Positions 9,277 through 16,889 of a stretch of DNA of 35,237 nt are shown here, piece by piece. The notes beneath the pieces were generated by a model. That model did not search any database. It was not told the DNA's origin and was given only the letters and a program-made list of their open reading frames with translations. The translations under genes were made by a program, and so were the position numbers. Positions within the stretch are counted from its first letter, which is position 1, and each line of letters starts with the position of its first letter. Origin of the DNA: Gammaproteobacteria bacterium (GTDB lineage Bacteria; Pseudomonadota; Gammaproteobacteria; Pseudomonadales; Halieaceae); assembly GCA_030433415.1 (NCBI GenBank), contig JAUIMF010000032.1:1-35237 (forward strand). The letters run 5' to 3'.

Positions 9277-9318
9277 ACCATGTACCCGGTACAAGATGTA
9301 AAGGATGTCTCCAGTACG
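9272..9318 (-). repeat. Right terminal repeat of the IS (double unit)
   Basis: Inverted counterpart of the left end: units at 9297-9318 (outer) and 9272-9293 (inner), again 25 bp apart. The inner unit overlaps the transposase stop codon. Confidence 0.8.
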
Positions 9319-9331
9319 GACCCTCTATATA

Positions 9332-9376
9332 TGGCGCGCCCGGTACGATTCGAACGTACGACCGCCTGGTTCGTAG
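9332..9376 (-). repeat. Left attachment site: displaced 3' half of tRNA-Arg
   Basis: 45 bp from the anticodon loop to the encoded CCA end of a tRNA-Arg, without the 5' half, so it is not a functional tRNA. It differs from the right copy at two positions only (9344 and 9358). These pair with each other in the T stem (a C-G pair in the intact gene, T-A here). Because the integrase restores the tRNA from its own att copy, this copy is the original host 3' end. Confidence 0.9.
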
Positions 9377-9468
9377 ACGCTTTTTTATTGTAAGCTATTG
9401 ATTTTATTGGCCTAAAAACGGCGCCCGTTGTCGTATTTGCAGGACAAAGCACTACTTTGCAGCACTGA

Positions 9469-9487
9469 TGTCGGAAATTTGTCGGAA
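9469..9487 (+). promoter_or_regulatory. Candidate integrase arm-binding site L1
   Basis: TGTCGGAAATTTGTCGGAA, a tandem pair of TGTCGGAA-type half units, 39 bp before an almost identical site. The same sequence family occurs at the other island end inside the integrase 3' end, as expected for arm-type sites that flank attP. Confidence 0.6.
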
Positions 9488-9507
9488 CACGACTTCTGCA
9501 TCATTGA

Positions 9508-9526
9508 TGTCGGAAAAACGTCGGAA
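9508..9526 (+). promoter_or_regulatory. Candidate integrase arm-binding site L2
   Basis: TGTCGGAAAAACGTCGGAA, identical over all 19 bases to the site at 34482-34500 near the right end of the island. Confidence 0.65.
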
Positions 9527-9755
9527 CCCGGGAAGTCAAGATTGACTACAGGATCGCCCCTAACCGGAAGGCAGCGCGCCCAGAGGCATGGTGTCGTTTT
9601 TGCAGATCCGTGCGTTTAAACACCTAACAAACCCGAAAATCACCCAACTCCGGTGCGACGTGCCGAAAGTGCGACCGATTCACGTCCCAGAAGCGCAACG
9701 GATATACTACAGCAGTGGAGATTGTGGATCGTCAAGGTTCGGGGAGGCTAGTACG

Positions 9756-10472
9756 GTGAGTATCACGGGTGGCTGGTGGCAACCCGCCCTAGCCTTTGTT
9801 CTTTTTCTGCTAGCCCACCGCTGGCCGACTAGGCCCGCGATACGCGCGGCCCTCGTTCGCCGATTGGGCGCCCCAGGCTTCACCCTCCTGTACAGCCTGC
9901 TTTCACTGGTGCTGCTCGGATGGCTAATTGCGGCCACCTTAAGCGCACCGGTGATCGTGCTCTGGTACTACGCACCCTGGCAATCCTGGGTCCCACTGCT
10001 GGCCATGCTGCCCGCCTGCCTGGTCTTTGGCTCCGCAGTGGCAACCCCGAATCCCCTGAGCTTCGGCGGAGCGCGGAACAAACACTTCGATCCAGCGGCA
10101 CCCGGGGTTGTGGGATTCTGCCGTCACCCGCTGCTGCTAGCCCTGACACTGTGGGCAGGCGCACACACCATACCGAACGGCGAGCTGGCGACGTTGCTGC
10201 TGTTCCTACCCCTTGCCATTTTTTCGCTCTACGGGATGCACCTTATCGACCGCCGGCGCAAGACGGCGCTGGGCGACACTCAGTGGCAGGCGATGGCAGC
10301 ACGCACCGCTCTCCTGCCAGGCGGCGCTATGCTGACGGGACGTTGGCAGCCCGACTGGAGACGAGCTCCCTGGGGTCATCTACTGATAGGCCTGAGCCTT
10401 TACGGGGTGCTGCTGTGGGCTCACCCCCGGGTGATTGGCGTTCCCGCAATGCCCGCTGGCCTGGTGCCATAG
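9756..10472 (+). CDS. nnrU: NnrU family membrane protein
   Basis: Integral membrane protein of 238 aa of the NnrU family, found next to nitric oxide and nitrite reductase genes and needed for their normal function by an unknown mechanism (methyltransferase-like membrane fold). The GTG at 9756 is chosen because GGGGAGG lies 8 bases upstream; the longer in-frame extension has no binding site and is not hydrophobic. About six membrane helices can be traced. Family-like segments are LYSLLSLVLLGWLI, GFCRHPLLLALTLWAGAH and the Arg-rich loop HLIDRRRKTALGDTQWQ. It is the first cargo gene inside the island and converges with the hemerythrin gene. Confidence 0.85.
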   Translation: MSITGGWWQPALAFVLFLLAHRWPTRPAIRAALVRRLGAPGFTLLYSLLSLVLLGWLIAATLSAPVIVLWYYAPWQSWVPLLAMLPACLVFGSAVATPNPLSFGGARNKHFDPAAPGVVGFCRHPLLLALTLWAGAHTIPNGELATLLLFLPLAIFSLYGMHLIDRRRKTALGDTQWQAMAARTALLPGGAMLTGRWQPDWRRAPWGHLLIGLSLYGVLLWAHPRVIGVPAMPAGLVP

Positions 10473-10528
10473 CACTCCTGCCATCCTCCAGTAAATCTGG
10501 CGATGCAAACAACCTACCCGCTGCCCCG

Positions 10529-10939
10529 TCACTTGATGGCGGAATCAATGATAAAAGCCTCCAGGACTTTGTCCGTCCCGTAGATATGGCGTGTGAGCCA
10601 TTCGCGGAGAAACATTGCTGTCAGCCCCCGCATACCCTCAGCATCGGATTGCCCTGCGGAGAGTTCGGTCAGCTGCGCCCGGAATTTATCATGGGCGCGC
10701 CGATGGGCCGCTGCCTCCGGGAAGGCGACCGCTTCCATGTAGGCTTCTTCCAGGGTGAAGTGCTCTTCCGCATACCGATGAAGCTCCAGGATCAAAGGGG
10801 CGAGTTCCGCATCCCCCTCCAGAGCGTCGAGCAGTTCGAAAAGACGACGATGCTGTGTCTCTTGCCAAAGTAAGTCGCTTGTCACAGGCCGCTCATCGAG
10901 CGCGGTCCTGTGGGCGGCCCCGCGGCTATCGCCGCTCAC
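10529..10939 (-). CDS. Bacteriohemerythrin
   Basis: Single-domain hemerythrin of 136 aa, cytoplasmic, binding O2 or NO at a non-heme di-iron site. All expected ligands are present: His30, His60 and Glu64 (HFTLEEAYM), His79, His83 (HRRAHDKF), His118 and Asp123 (WLTRHIYGTD). The GTG start overlaps the stop of the CopD-like gene (GTGA), so the two are translationally coupled. In a nor/nos island it may scavenge or deliver NO or protect the oxygen-sensitive enzymes; this is inference. It shares the putative operator region at 11512-11560 with the CopD-like gene. Confidence 0.9.
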   Translation of the reverse strand: MSGDSRGAAHRTALDERPVTSDLLWQETQHRRLFELLDALEGDAELAPLILELHRYAEEHFTLEEAYMEAVAFPEAAAHRRAHDKFRAQLTELSAGQSDAEGMRGLTAMFLREWLTRHIYGTDKVLEAFIIDSAIK

Positions 10940-11382
10940 GACAACAACCCCACGCGATAACCGACCCCAACCACGACAAAACCCACGGAGATGACTGTCA
11001 CGGCGATGATGTGCCAGGCAAGCTCGCCCAGCCGTTCAGGGGTCAGCTTGGGAATGATGCGCAGGCGAGCATCGGCGGCGAGAACAACGGTCGCGGCCAG
11101 CAGGGCAAGCTTGACAGTGATGGCGCGCGTCACGGGGTTGTCCAACTGCAGCCACGAGGATGCCGGTGCGAGGGTGAACGCCAAGTAGAGACCACTCGCG
11201 ACCTGGATCAGCAGTGCGGGGATGCCAACGCGCTCGAAGCGGCTCTCGAAGGCGTTGATAGCTTCCGTGGATCGTTCGCGCAGGGCGCCGGGCAGGATAC
11301 CCAACGCCAACACCAGATGCCCGCCGGTCCATACCGTGGCGGCGAGCACATGCAGGATGAGCGCTAGCGCATAAGCGCTCAC
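10936..11382 (-). CDS. CopD-like four-helix membrane protein
   Basis: Inner-membrane protein of 148 aa with four predicted helices (SAYALALILHVLAATVWTGGHLVLA; IPALLIQVASGLYLAF; AITVKLALLAATVVLAADARL; LAWHIIAVTVISVGFVVVGVGY). The pattern His in helix 1 with WTGGH, then a helix ending in DARLRIIP, resembles the CopD copper-resistance family and related heme-binding four-helix proteins. The GTG at 11382 is preferred because GGGGGG lies 4 bases upstream and the protein then begins in helix 1; a 39-codon extension upstream looks untranslated. It is coupled to bacteriohemerythrin, which suggests a joint role in NO, heme or copper handling. The function is not established. Confidence 0.78.
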   Translation of the reverse strand: MSAYALALILHVLAATVWTGGHLVLALGILPGALRERSTEAINAFESRFERVGIPALLIQVASGLYLAFTLAPASSWLQLDNPVTRAITVKLALLAATVVLAADARLRIIPKLTPERLGELAWHIIAVTVISVGFVVVGVGYRVGLLS

Positions 11383-11511
11383 GCTGCCCCCCGGGAAGTA
11401 CTCACACTGGGAACGATACAGATCCTGAGGATTGCGATCGCTCGCACAAACTCGCCTCGGCTCACTTCGTGTCTCCCGCTGATATGCGCCCTTCGGCATT
11501 TAACTGGACTA

Positions 11512-11560
11512 TGATATGCATGATATAGCCAAATCGCTTGTGAGCCATGACGCAGGTCAA
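11512..11560. promoter_or_regulatory. Candidate NO-responsive operators in a divergent promoter
   Basis: Between the CopD-like/hemerythrin pair and the DUF4870-like gene. The near-palindrome TGATATGCATGATAT (11512-11526) resembles the motif in the norC/nnrS promoter. On the minus strand, TTGAC-CTGC-GTCAT (11560-11547) matches the FNR/DNR-type pattern TTGAY-N4-GTCRT shared with the nor and nos promoters. Assignment to NsrR and DNR is inference. Confidence 0.5.
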
Positions 11561-11615
11561 TCGTTCGCTCGACGCCGGGCGACCAGTGTGCGCTGAACAT
11601 AGGGGGCAAGACAGA

Positions 11616-12029
11616 ATGGAATTAGCAAGCAGCAAGGAATCACCTGGGCGCGGCTTGGCAATCATCGCCTATGGGCTTTACCTAGGTGGCGTGATGACCC
11701 TGGTCACCCTACCTCTTGGCGCACTCCTGGCCTGGTTGGGCCGTGATAGGGCGGCGTTCTGGGTGCAGACCCATCTGCGCTTCCAGCTCTGGACTTTTTT
11801 CGGACTTGTGCTCAGCGCCGCGGTCTTCTTCCTGGCCTGGCGCCTGCTGGCCTGGATGGCACTGCCGGCGCTGTCCGCCTGGGCCATGGGCTACGTGTAT
11901 TTCACGCTGGCCCTGGCGTGGCTGGTAGGCCGCTGTGCCGTCGGCATTCACCGACTAACGAGTAACCGCGCCATCGAGAACCCCAGCAGCCCTTTTCTCG
12001 GCGGTGCACGGATGGGTTTCCACGACTGA
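11616..12029 (+). CDS. DUF4870-like small membrane protein
   Basis: Protein of 137 aa starting MELASSKESPGRG; the start is supported by AGGGGG upstream. Three or four membrane segments alternate with the pattern GLAIIAYGLYLGG, LPLGALLAWLGR, FWVQTHLRFQLWTFF and a C-terminal WLVGRCAVGIHRL, which matches the layout of the DUF4870/Tic20-like family. The function is unknown. It is divergent from the CopD-like/hemerythrin pair, shares their putative NO-responsive operators, and converges with norD. This makes it a candidate accessory factor of NO reductase or NO stress. Confidence 0.75.
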   Translation: MELASSKESPGRGLAIIAYGLYLGGVMTLVTLPLGALLAWLGRDRAAFWVQTHLRFQLWTFFGLVLSAAVFFLAWRLLAWMALPALSAWAMGYVYFTLALAWLVGRCAVGIHRLTSNRAIENPSSPFLGGARMGFHD

Positions 12030-12044
12030 GGGCAGGCGCGGCAA

Positions 12045-14006
12045 TCAGTGCCTGATCAGCTGTCGGTAGATTGCCGGCAATGCGCTCACCAGGTGCAGTG
12101 GGCGGGCCACGATACTGTAGGCGCCTTCGCCGAAGATGCGCTGCAGATAGTATCGGGCTTCACTGTCTATGGTTACGGCAAACACCCGCACTCCCTGCTG
12201 GCGTGCGTCGAGCACGGCCCGGCGCGTGTCCTCGATAGCGTAGCGACCCTCGTAATAGTCCGTGTCGTTCGGCTTGCCATCGGTAAGCAGTAAGAGCAGT
12301 CGATGGCGCTGCGGGCGTTGGGCAAGGAGTCGCGTCAAGTGGCGGATGGCGGTCCCCATACGGGTATAGGCGCCGGGCCGCAACGCACCGATGCGCTGCT
12401 CCACCAGGGGACCGAGGGACTCGTGCCAGTCCTTGAGGGTATTCACCCACACGCGATCCCGGCGCCGCGAGGTAAAGCTGTGCATGCTGAAAGGATCGCC
12501 ACAGGAGGCGATGCCATGGGCCAGCACCAGCAGTGCCTCCTTTTCCAGGTCGATCACCCGCCGGTCCTCGAGCCAAGCCTCAGTAGACAGGGAAACATCG
12601 ATGAGCGCAGAGACCGCGAGATCCCGCTCCTGCGCCCGGTGCTCCATGAACACGCGATCACTGCCCTGCCCTCCGGCGCGCTGGTCGGCGATGGCCCGCA
12701 CCACCGCGTCGATATCCAACTCTGAGCCGTCGAACTGGCCGCGCTCCAGTTGCCGCTGCGGACGCAGCGCCTCGAACTGACGGCGCACGCGTCGGATCCG
12801 GCGCCGTGTCGTGGCGTCGGGCTGCCAGCCGTCAGCCGCCGCCGGGGACTGCACGGCAGTGATCACAGCACAGTGGTCCGGCAAGTCGCGCCGCTCGCGG
12901 TAGTGCCACTCTGGATAGCAGCGGGTAGTCTCAAGGGGTGCACCCACCGCCTCGTCGCGAGCCAGGTCCAGCTCCACGCGCAACCTGGCCGCCGCCTGCT
13001 GCTGGTGCGGGCTGAGCGTGATCTCATCCATCTGCTCTGCGTGGCGGGCGGCGTTGTCGTCTTTCTCGTCATCGACAAGACGGTTGACGTTGACCATTTC
13101 CGCCATGGACAGCAGCTTTTCAAAGCGGTTGAACACCAGCGGGTCATCGCGCTCGGCCTGATCCTGGCGACGACGCTCGGCCCGGCGCTTCCCCGGCGAG
13201 GCCTGATCCGTGGGCACTGCCGGGTCCGCCGCTTCGGGCTCCGCATCGGGCCTCGCTTGCGCCGCTGCCAGTGCCATGCCGACGACGGACCAAAGCGGCA
13301 CCGGCAGCGGCGGCCGATAGCCGCGGGGGGCCTGCCTGGCACGGAGCGGCGCATCGCCAGCGAGCACCCTGCGGCAGTGACAAAGCCAGTCAGACAGCGC
13401 AGAACCGTCCGGCGGCACCGGGGCTACTCCGCCGAGGCCTTCGATGATCAGGATCTCCACGGCTTCTTCCGCCGCTGGCAGCTTGCGCACGGGCCGCATG
13501 CGCAACAACTCCACGCAAAGCTCCTTGTAGTGGCGCCGCAGCCCGGGGAAGTGTTCACAGGCGCGGTGGGCCGCCTCCAGTGCGCCGCATAGAGCAAGCA
13601 GGTCGCGCTGAAGCGGGTCATCCACGACAGGCGCGCGAGCGAGGCATGCCGCGTGGGCCGCGAGCCAGAAAAACAGCAGACGGTTGTGGCGACGTTGCGA
13701 AAAACAGGCCAGCGTCGGGGGTAGCAGCAGCGCCTCGCCATCCAGACGGCTGACACTTACCGACTCCCGGGCACCGCCGAAGCGCTGGCGCAGCCGCAGC
13801 CGGTGTCCCGATTCCTGCGCCGCGAGGGCACCGAGGCCGAGCGCAGGGTTGCCCCCCGCCGCGCGAAAGAACACCCCCAGCGGGCCGATGACCTCATCGA
13901 GAGCGACGGCGGCGTCCGGATGGTCCGGCCAGCTTGCGTCACTGGTCGCCCAGCGGTGCCAGGCCCGCCCAACCAGTTCTTCGACTTCGAACAGGGCGTG
14001 AAGCAA
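12045..14006 (-). CDS. norD: NorD, vWA-domain nitric oxide reductase activation protein
   Basis: Cytoplasmic protein of 653 aa needed, with the AAA+ protein NorQ, to insert the non-heme iron and activate the NorCB complex. The N-terminal half is alpha-helical and His/Arg-rich. The middle is acidic and low in complexity. The C-terminal von Willebrand A domain starts near residue 460, with the MIDAS motif DVSLS (Asp470, Ser472, Ser474) and TDG at 575-577. The start is TTG, four bases downstream of the norQ stop, with GAGGA inside the end of norQ. It is the last gene of norCBQD. The size matches NorD of denitrifiers. Confidence 0.93.
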   Translation of the reverse strand: MLHALFEVEELVGRAWHRWATSDASWPDHPDAAVALDEVIGPLGVFFRAAGGNPALGLGALAAQESGHRLRLRQRFGGARESVSVSRLDGEALLLPPTLACFSQRRHNRLLFFWLAAHAACLARAPVVDDPLQRDLLALCGALEAAHRACEHFPGLRRHYKELCVELLRMRPVRKLPAAEEAVEILIIEGLGGVAPVPPDGSALSDWLCHCRRVLAGDAPLRARQAPRGYRPPLPVPLWSVVGMALAAAQARPDAEPEAADPAVPTDQASPGKRRAERRRQDQAERDDPLVFNRFEKLLSMAEMVNVNRLVDDEKDDNAARHAEQMDEITLSPHQQQAAARLRVELDLARDEAVGAPLETTRCYPEWHYRERRDLPDHCAVITAVQSPAAADGWQPDATTRRRIRRVRRQFEALRPQRQLERGQFDGSELDIDAVVRAIADQRAGGQGSDRVFMEHRAQERDLAVSALIDVSLSTEAWLEDRRVIDLEKEALLVLAHGIASCGDPFSMHSFTSRRRDRVWVNTLKDWHESLGPLVEQRIGALRPGAYTRMGTAIRHLTRLLAQRPQRHRLLLLLTDGKPNDTDYYEGRYAIEDTRRAVLDARQQGVRVFAVTIDSEARYYLQRIFGEGAYSIVARPLHLVSALPAIYRQLIRH

Positions 14007-14009
14007 TAC

Positions 14010-14837
14010 TCAGTCCTCGCCGAGCCCGATGCGTAGAATCTCGAGCAACGCCTCCCGGACATCATCCTCGTCCGTCAACGGCTCCACGAGCGTCGCCCGA
14101 GCCGCGGTCATCAAGGGCACTCCTACTTTGACGAGTGTTGCACAGTAGATCAGCAAGCGGGTCGAGACGCCCTCCTCAAGGTCCTGCCCCTTGAGGGCCC
14201 GCAGGCGCTGCGCAAGATTGACCAGGAGCCGGCATCGCTCCTCGCCAAGCCCGCTCTCCGCCGCGACAATGCGGGCTTCCTGCGCCGCCGGCGGGAAGTC
14301 GAAGGTCAGCGACACAAAGCGCTGGCGTGTGCTCGGTTTCAAGCTCTTGAGCAGGTTCTGGTAACCCGGGTTATAGGAAACGACCAACATGAATCCTGTC
14401 GGTGCGTGCAGTAATTCCCCGGTACGTTCGAGGGGCAGCAGCCTGCGGTCATCGGTGAGTGGATGGAGAATGACCGTGACATCCTTGCGCGCTTCGACCA
14501 CCTCATCAAGGTAACAGATGCCGCCTGCGCGCACGGCCCGCGTCAACGGACCATCCACCCAGCGGGTCTCGCCCTCAAGCAGCAGGTGGCGACCAGTCAG
14601 GTCCGCCGCCGTCAGGTCATCATGACAGGATACGGTGAACAGCGGACGACCGAGCCGGGCGGCCATATGGGCGACGAAGCGGGTCTTACCGCAGCCCGTC
14701 GGGCCCTTTAACAGGAGAGGCAGGCCCTCGCGCCAGGCCGTTTCAAAGAGCTCGCACTCGTCACCGACCGGCTCATACCACGGTATCTCGCCGTTGCAGT
14801 CAGCAGCTTTTGCGGCCGGGTCCACTGGGGGACTCAT
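14010..14837 (-). CDS. norQ: NorQ, AAA+ ATPase of the CbbQ/NirQ/NorQ family
   Basis: MoxR-class AAA+ ATPase of 275 aa that works with NorD in assembling active nitric oxide reductase. Walker A is GPTGCGKT (45-52) and Walker B is GICYLDEV (106-113). TDDRRLL is the pre-sensor region, and VVSYNPGYQN with the Asn is sensor 1. The C-terminal helical lid and CbbQ-type tail (DEDDVREALLEILRIGL) are complete. The ATG lies 10 nt after the norB stop, with only a weak ribosome binding site, and norD follows within 4 nt, so this is a tight operon. Confidence 0.95.
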   Translation of the reverse strand: MSPPVDPAAKAADCNGEIPWYEPVGDECELFETAWREGLPLLLKGPTGCGKTRFVAHMAARLGRPLFTVSCHDDLTAADLTGRHLLLEGETRWVDGPLTRAVRAGGICYLDEVVEARKDVTVILHPLTDDRRLLPLERTGELLHAPTGFMLVVSYNPGYQNLLKSLKPSTRQRFVSLTFDFPPAAQEARIVAAESGLGEERCRLLVNLAQRLRALKGQDLEEGVSTRLLIYCATLVKVGVPLMTAARATLVEPLTDEDDVREALLEILRIGLGED

Positions 14838-14847
14838 GGGATCGCGA

Positions 14848-16188
14848 TCAGCGCGCCGTCAGTGCCATACCCTCGGGCAGCTCCTCCCGGGCCGGGCCGA
14901 AAATCGCGACCAGGAACATCACGGCGGCAATCGCCACGAACACACCCGCGCCAAGACGCATGTAGTAGAACAATTCGAGTTGCTGCTGCACCTCCATGTA
15001 ATTGATGCCCATCACGCGTTGCAGGTGCGTCTGCACGACGCCGGCGAAGGTCAGCGTGAAGGTCATGAAGCACATGGCGGAGGTCATTACCCAAAAGCTC
15101 CACATGTTGAGGATCTGGTTGTAGGGCTGGCGGCCGCGAAGCTGTGGCATTGCATAGGTGATCACGGCAAGGACCATCATCACGTACGCGCCGTAAAAGG
15201 CCAGATGGCCGTGGGCGGCGGTCACCTGCGTGCCGTGGGTGTAATAATTGACAAAGGACAAGGTATGCATGAAGCCCCATACCCCGGCGCCGAAGAAGGC
15301 AACGGCAGCACTGCCCAGGGTCCATAACATGGCGCTTTTATTCGGATGGTTCCTGCGTCCCTTCCAGAACATGTAGAAGGCAAACATCACCATGGCGAAG
15401 AACGGCGCAACCTCCAGCGTCGAGAAGATACTGCCTATGGGTTGCCAGTAGGCCGGCGCGCCAATCCAGTAGTAGTGATGCCCAGTCCCCAGCAACCCGG
15501 AGAAGAGCGCGAGACCGATGATCACGTAGAGCCACTTTTCAATAATTTCACGGTCGACACCGGTGAGCTTGATCAGCAGGTAGGCAAGCAACGAGGCCAT
15601 GATCAGTTCCCAGACACCCTCAACCCAGATGTGCACAATCCACCACCAGTACAGTTTGTCTAGGCCGAGGTTGCCCGGATTGTAGAAGGCAAAAAGCCAG
15701 AAGATGGCGGCGAGCCAGAGTCCGAGCATGAGCACCGAGTTAATCGCCGTTTTGCGCCCGACGAGCAGCGTACGGCTGGAGTTATAGAGAAACATAAGGA
15801 ACGAAACCGTGATCAGAATTTTTGACCAGAGCGGTTGCTCAAGAAACTCACGGCCTTCGTGAATGCCAAATTGATAGCTGACCAGAGCCCCGGCACCAGC
15901 CACGGCGAAAATGGCCAGCTGCACGTAGGCAATCATCGGGCTGTGGATCTCGCTTTCCGCTTCTTCCGGCAGCAGGTAGTAGGTGCACCCCATGAAGCCG
16001 ATTAGCAGCCAGACAATGAGCAGGTTGGTATGGCTCATGCGCATGATGTGGAATGGCACGTAGTCCACAAGGAACTCCGGCAGCACATACACTGTGGCCG
16101 CAAGAATGCCGAAGGTAACCTGTAGCGCAAACAGCGCCAGGGCAAGCGCGAAAAAAGGCAGCGCGACGCGCTGGGTGGCGTACTTCAT
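14848..16188 (-). CDS. norB: NorB, nitric oxide reductase catalytic subunit (cNOR)
   Basis: Membrane-bound heme-copper oxidase homologue of 446 aa that reduces 2 NO to N2O with electrons from NorC. The start MKYATQRVALPFF follows GGAGA; a 94-codon upstream extension overlaps norC and is spurious. The active-site ligands are visible: His53 (low-spin heme b), His186 and Glu190 in HIWVEGVWE, His237 and His238 in GTGHHYYW (FeB), and His326 and His328 in AAHGHLAFYG (heme b3 and b). Twelve transmembrane helices fit the short, cytochrome-c-dependent cNOR type. There is no N-terminal quinol-oxidase extension, so it is not qNOR. Confidence 0.97.
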   Translation of the reverse strand: MKYATQRVALPFFALALALFALQVTFGILAATVYVLPEFLVDYVPFHIMRMSHTNLLIVWLLIGFMGCTYYLLPEEAESEIHSPMIAYVQLAIFAVAGAGALVSYQFGIHEGREFLEQPLWSKILITVSFLMFLYNSSRTLLVGRKTAINSVLMLGLWLAAIFWLFAFYNPGNLGLDKLYWWWIVHIWVEGVWELIMASLLAYLLIKLTGVDREIIEKWLYVIIGLALFSGLLGTGHHYYWIGAPAYWQPIGSIFSTLEVAPFFAMVMFAFYMFWKGRRNHPNKSAMLWTLGSAAVAFFGAGVWGFMHTLSFVNYYTHGTQVTAAHGHLAFYGAYVMMVLAVITYAMPQLRGRQPYNQILNMWSFWVMTSAMCFMTFTLTFAGVVQTHLQRVMGINYMEVQQQLELFYYMRLGAGVFVAIAAVMFLVAIFGPAREELPEGMALTAR

Positions 16189-16225
16189 CGGAGTCTCTCC
16201 TGCCGTAGCTTCAAGGGATTGCAGA

Positions 16226-16678
16226 TCAGCCAGCTTTGTTCGGCGGCCAACCCTGCGTGTCCATGGCGTCTGCCCAGCGGAAGAAATCGATGAGGTTGTC
16301 GAGCTCCTCCTCGCTGAGATCAAAGTACGGCATCTGCCGGCGCCCCGGGACGCCCAGGGGTTGAGCGCGAATCCAGCCCTTGAGGCTGGCGCGCGCTCCG
16401 TCCGGATTCTCTTCGCCGCCATAGCGGGTCCAAACATTGCCAATTTCCGGCGCGAAGTAGGCGCCTTCACCGTGCAGGCTATGGCAATTGATGCAGCTAT
16501 GCTTTTCCCAGACGTGCTTGCCAGCGATCACGCTCGGCGTCAGGCCCTCCTGGTTCGTGGAAACATTCACGATGTAGTAGTGGCTGTGCGCCGTGAGCCC
16601 AGCAAAAACGAGGAAAAAGAACGCCGAACCACCGAAAAATATATTGCGGGCGGCGGAGCGACTGAGTCCTTCGATCAT
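16226..16678 (-). CDS. norC: NorC, cytochrome c subunit of nitric oxide reductase
   Basis: Membrane-anchored monoheme cytochrome c of 150 aa that passes electrons to NorB. One N-terminal membrane anchor (about 12-32) is followed by the heme c site CINCH (62-66), the axial Met116 in RRQMPYFDLS and the NorC-typical HGEGAYFAPE and WPP near the C-terminus. AAGGAGA precedes the ATG. It is the first gene of norCBQD. The upstream 210 bp are shared with divergent nnrS and hold two candidate regulatory sites. Confidence 0.97.
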   Translation of the reverse strand: MIEGLSRSAARNIFFGGSAFFFLVFAGLTAHSHYYIVNVSTNQEGLTPSVIAGKHVWEKHSCINCHSLHGEGAYFAPEIGNVWTRYGGEENPDGARASLKGWIRAQPLGVPGRRQMPYFDLSEEELDNLIDFFRWADAMDTQGWPPNKAG

Positions 16679-16730
16679 GAGAAATCTCCTTTATGGACCG
16701 GGTGCGCAGTACGATATTGCAAAGTCTCAA

Positions 16731-16770
16731 TTGACCACGGTCGTAATAAGGTATCTGATATACATGTATT
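16731..16770. promoter_or_regulatory. Candidate NO-responsive operators between norC and nnrS
   Basis: TTGAC-CACG-GTCGT at 16731-16744, about 53-66 bp before the norC start, fits the FNR/DNR-like pattern. The near-palindrome TGATATACATGTATT at 16756-16770, with perfect core ATACATGTAT, resembles the motif at 11512-11526 and is a candidate NsrR site. Both lie in the 211-bp divergent promoter region. Confidence 0.55.
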
Positions 16771-16889
16771 AATTGTTGCAGCCCCCTGCTGTGCCGTCAA
16801 TCACTTCAGGCCCTCGCCCTTTACTTTGCGCAGCTTCGTGCACGCGGCTTTGACAGCTCAACAAGGCGGATCAACCCCAGGAGCACTCC

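Larger units (their letters stand above)
8032..9318 (+). mobile_element. IS481-family insertion sequence
   Basis: Complete-looking IS of about 1.29 kb with one transposase gene. Each end carries two tandem copies, 25 bp apart, of a 22-bp repeat with core GGAGACATCGTTTACA: 8032-8053 and 8057-8078 on the left; 9272-9293 and 9297-9318, inverted, on the right. The two ends form a 47-bp imperfect inverted repeat. The exact outer boundary is uncertain by a few bases and I could not recognise a target-site duplication. It lies between the porin gene and the left attachment site of the genomic island, with 13 bp separating it from the tRNA remnant. Confidence 0.88.
9377..9755. other. Left end of the island, noncoding
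   Basis: About 380 bp without a credible gene. It holds GATTTTATTGG (9400-9410), which is repeated beside the right attachment site at 34541-34551. It also holds two integrase arm-type repeats (9469-9487 and 9508-9526) and the inverted repeat AGTCAA-GA-TTGACT (9534-9547). The nnrU promoter must lie in the last 200 bp, but I see no clear -35/-10 pair. Confidence 0.7.

Noticed and set aside
9722..9735. TTGTG-GATC-GTCAA as an FNR/DNR box for nnrU
   Set aside because: The left half is poor and it lies only about 20 bp before the start codon, too close for an activator site.
16189..16470. N-terminal extension of norB by 94 codons
   Set aside because: It overlaps norC in another frame, lacks hydrophobic or quinol-oxidase character, and the ATG at 16188 has a good ribosome binding site.
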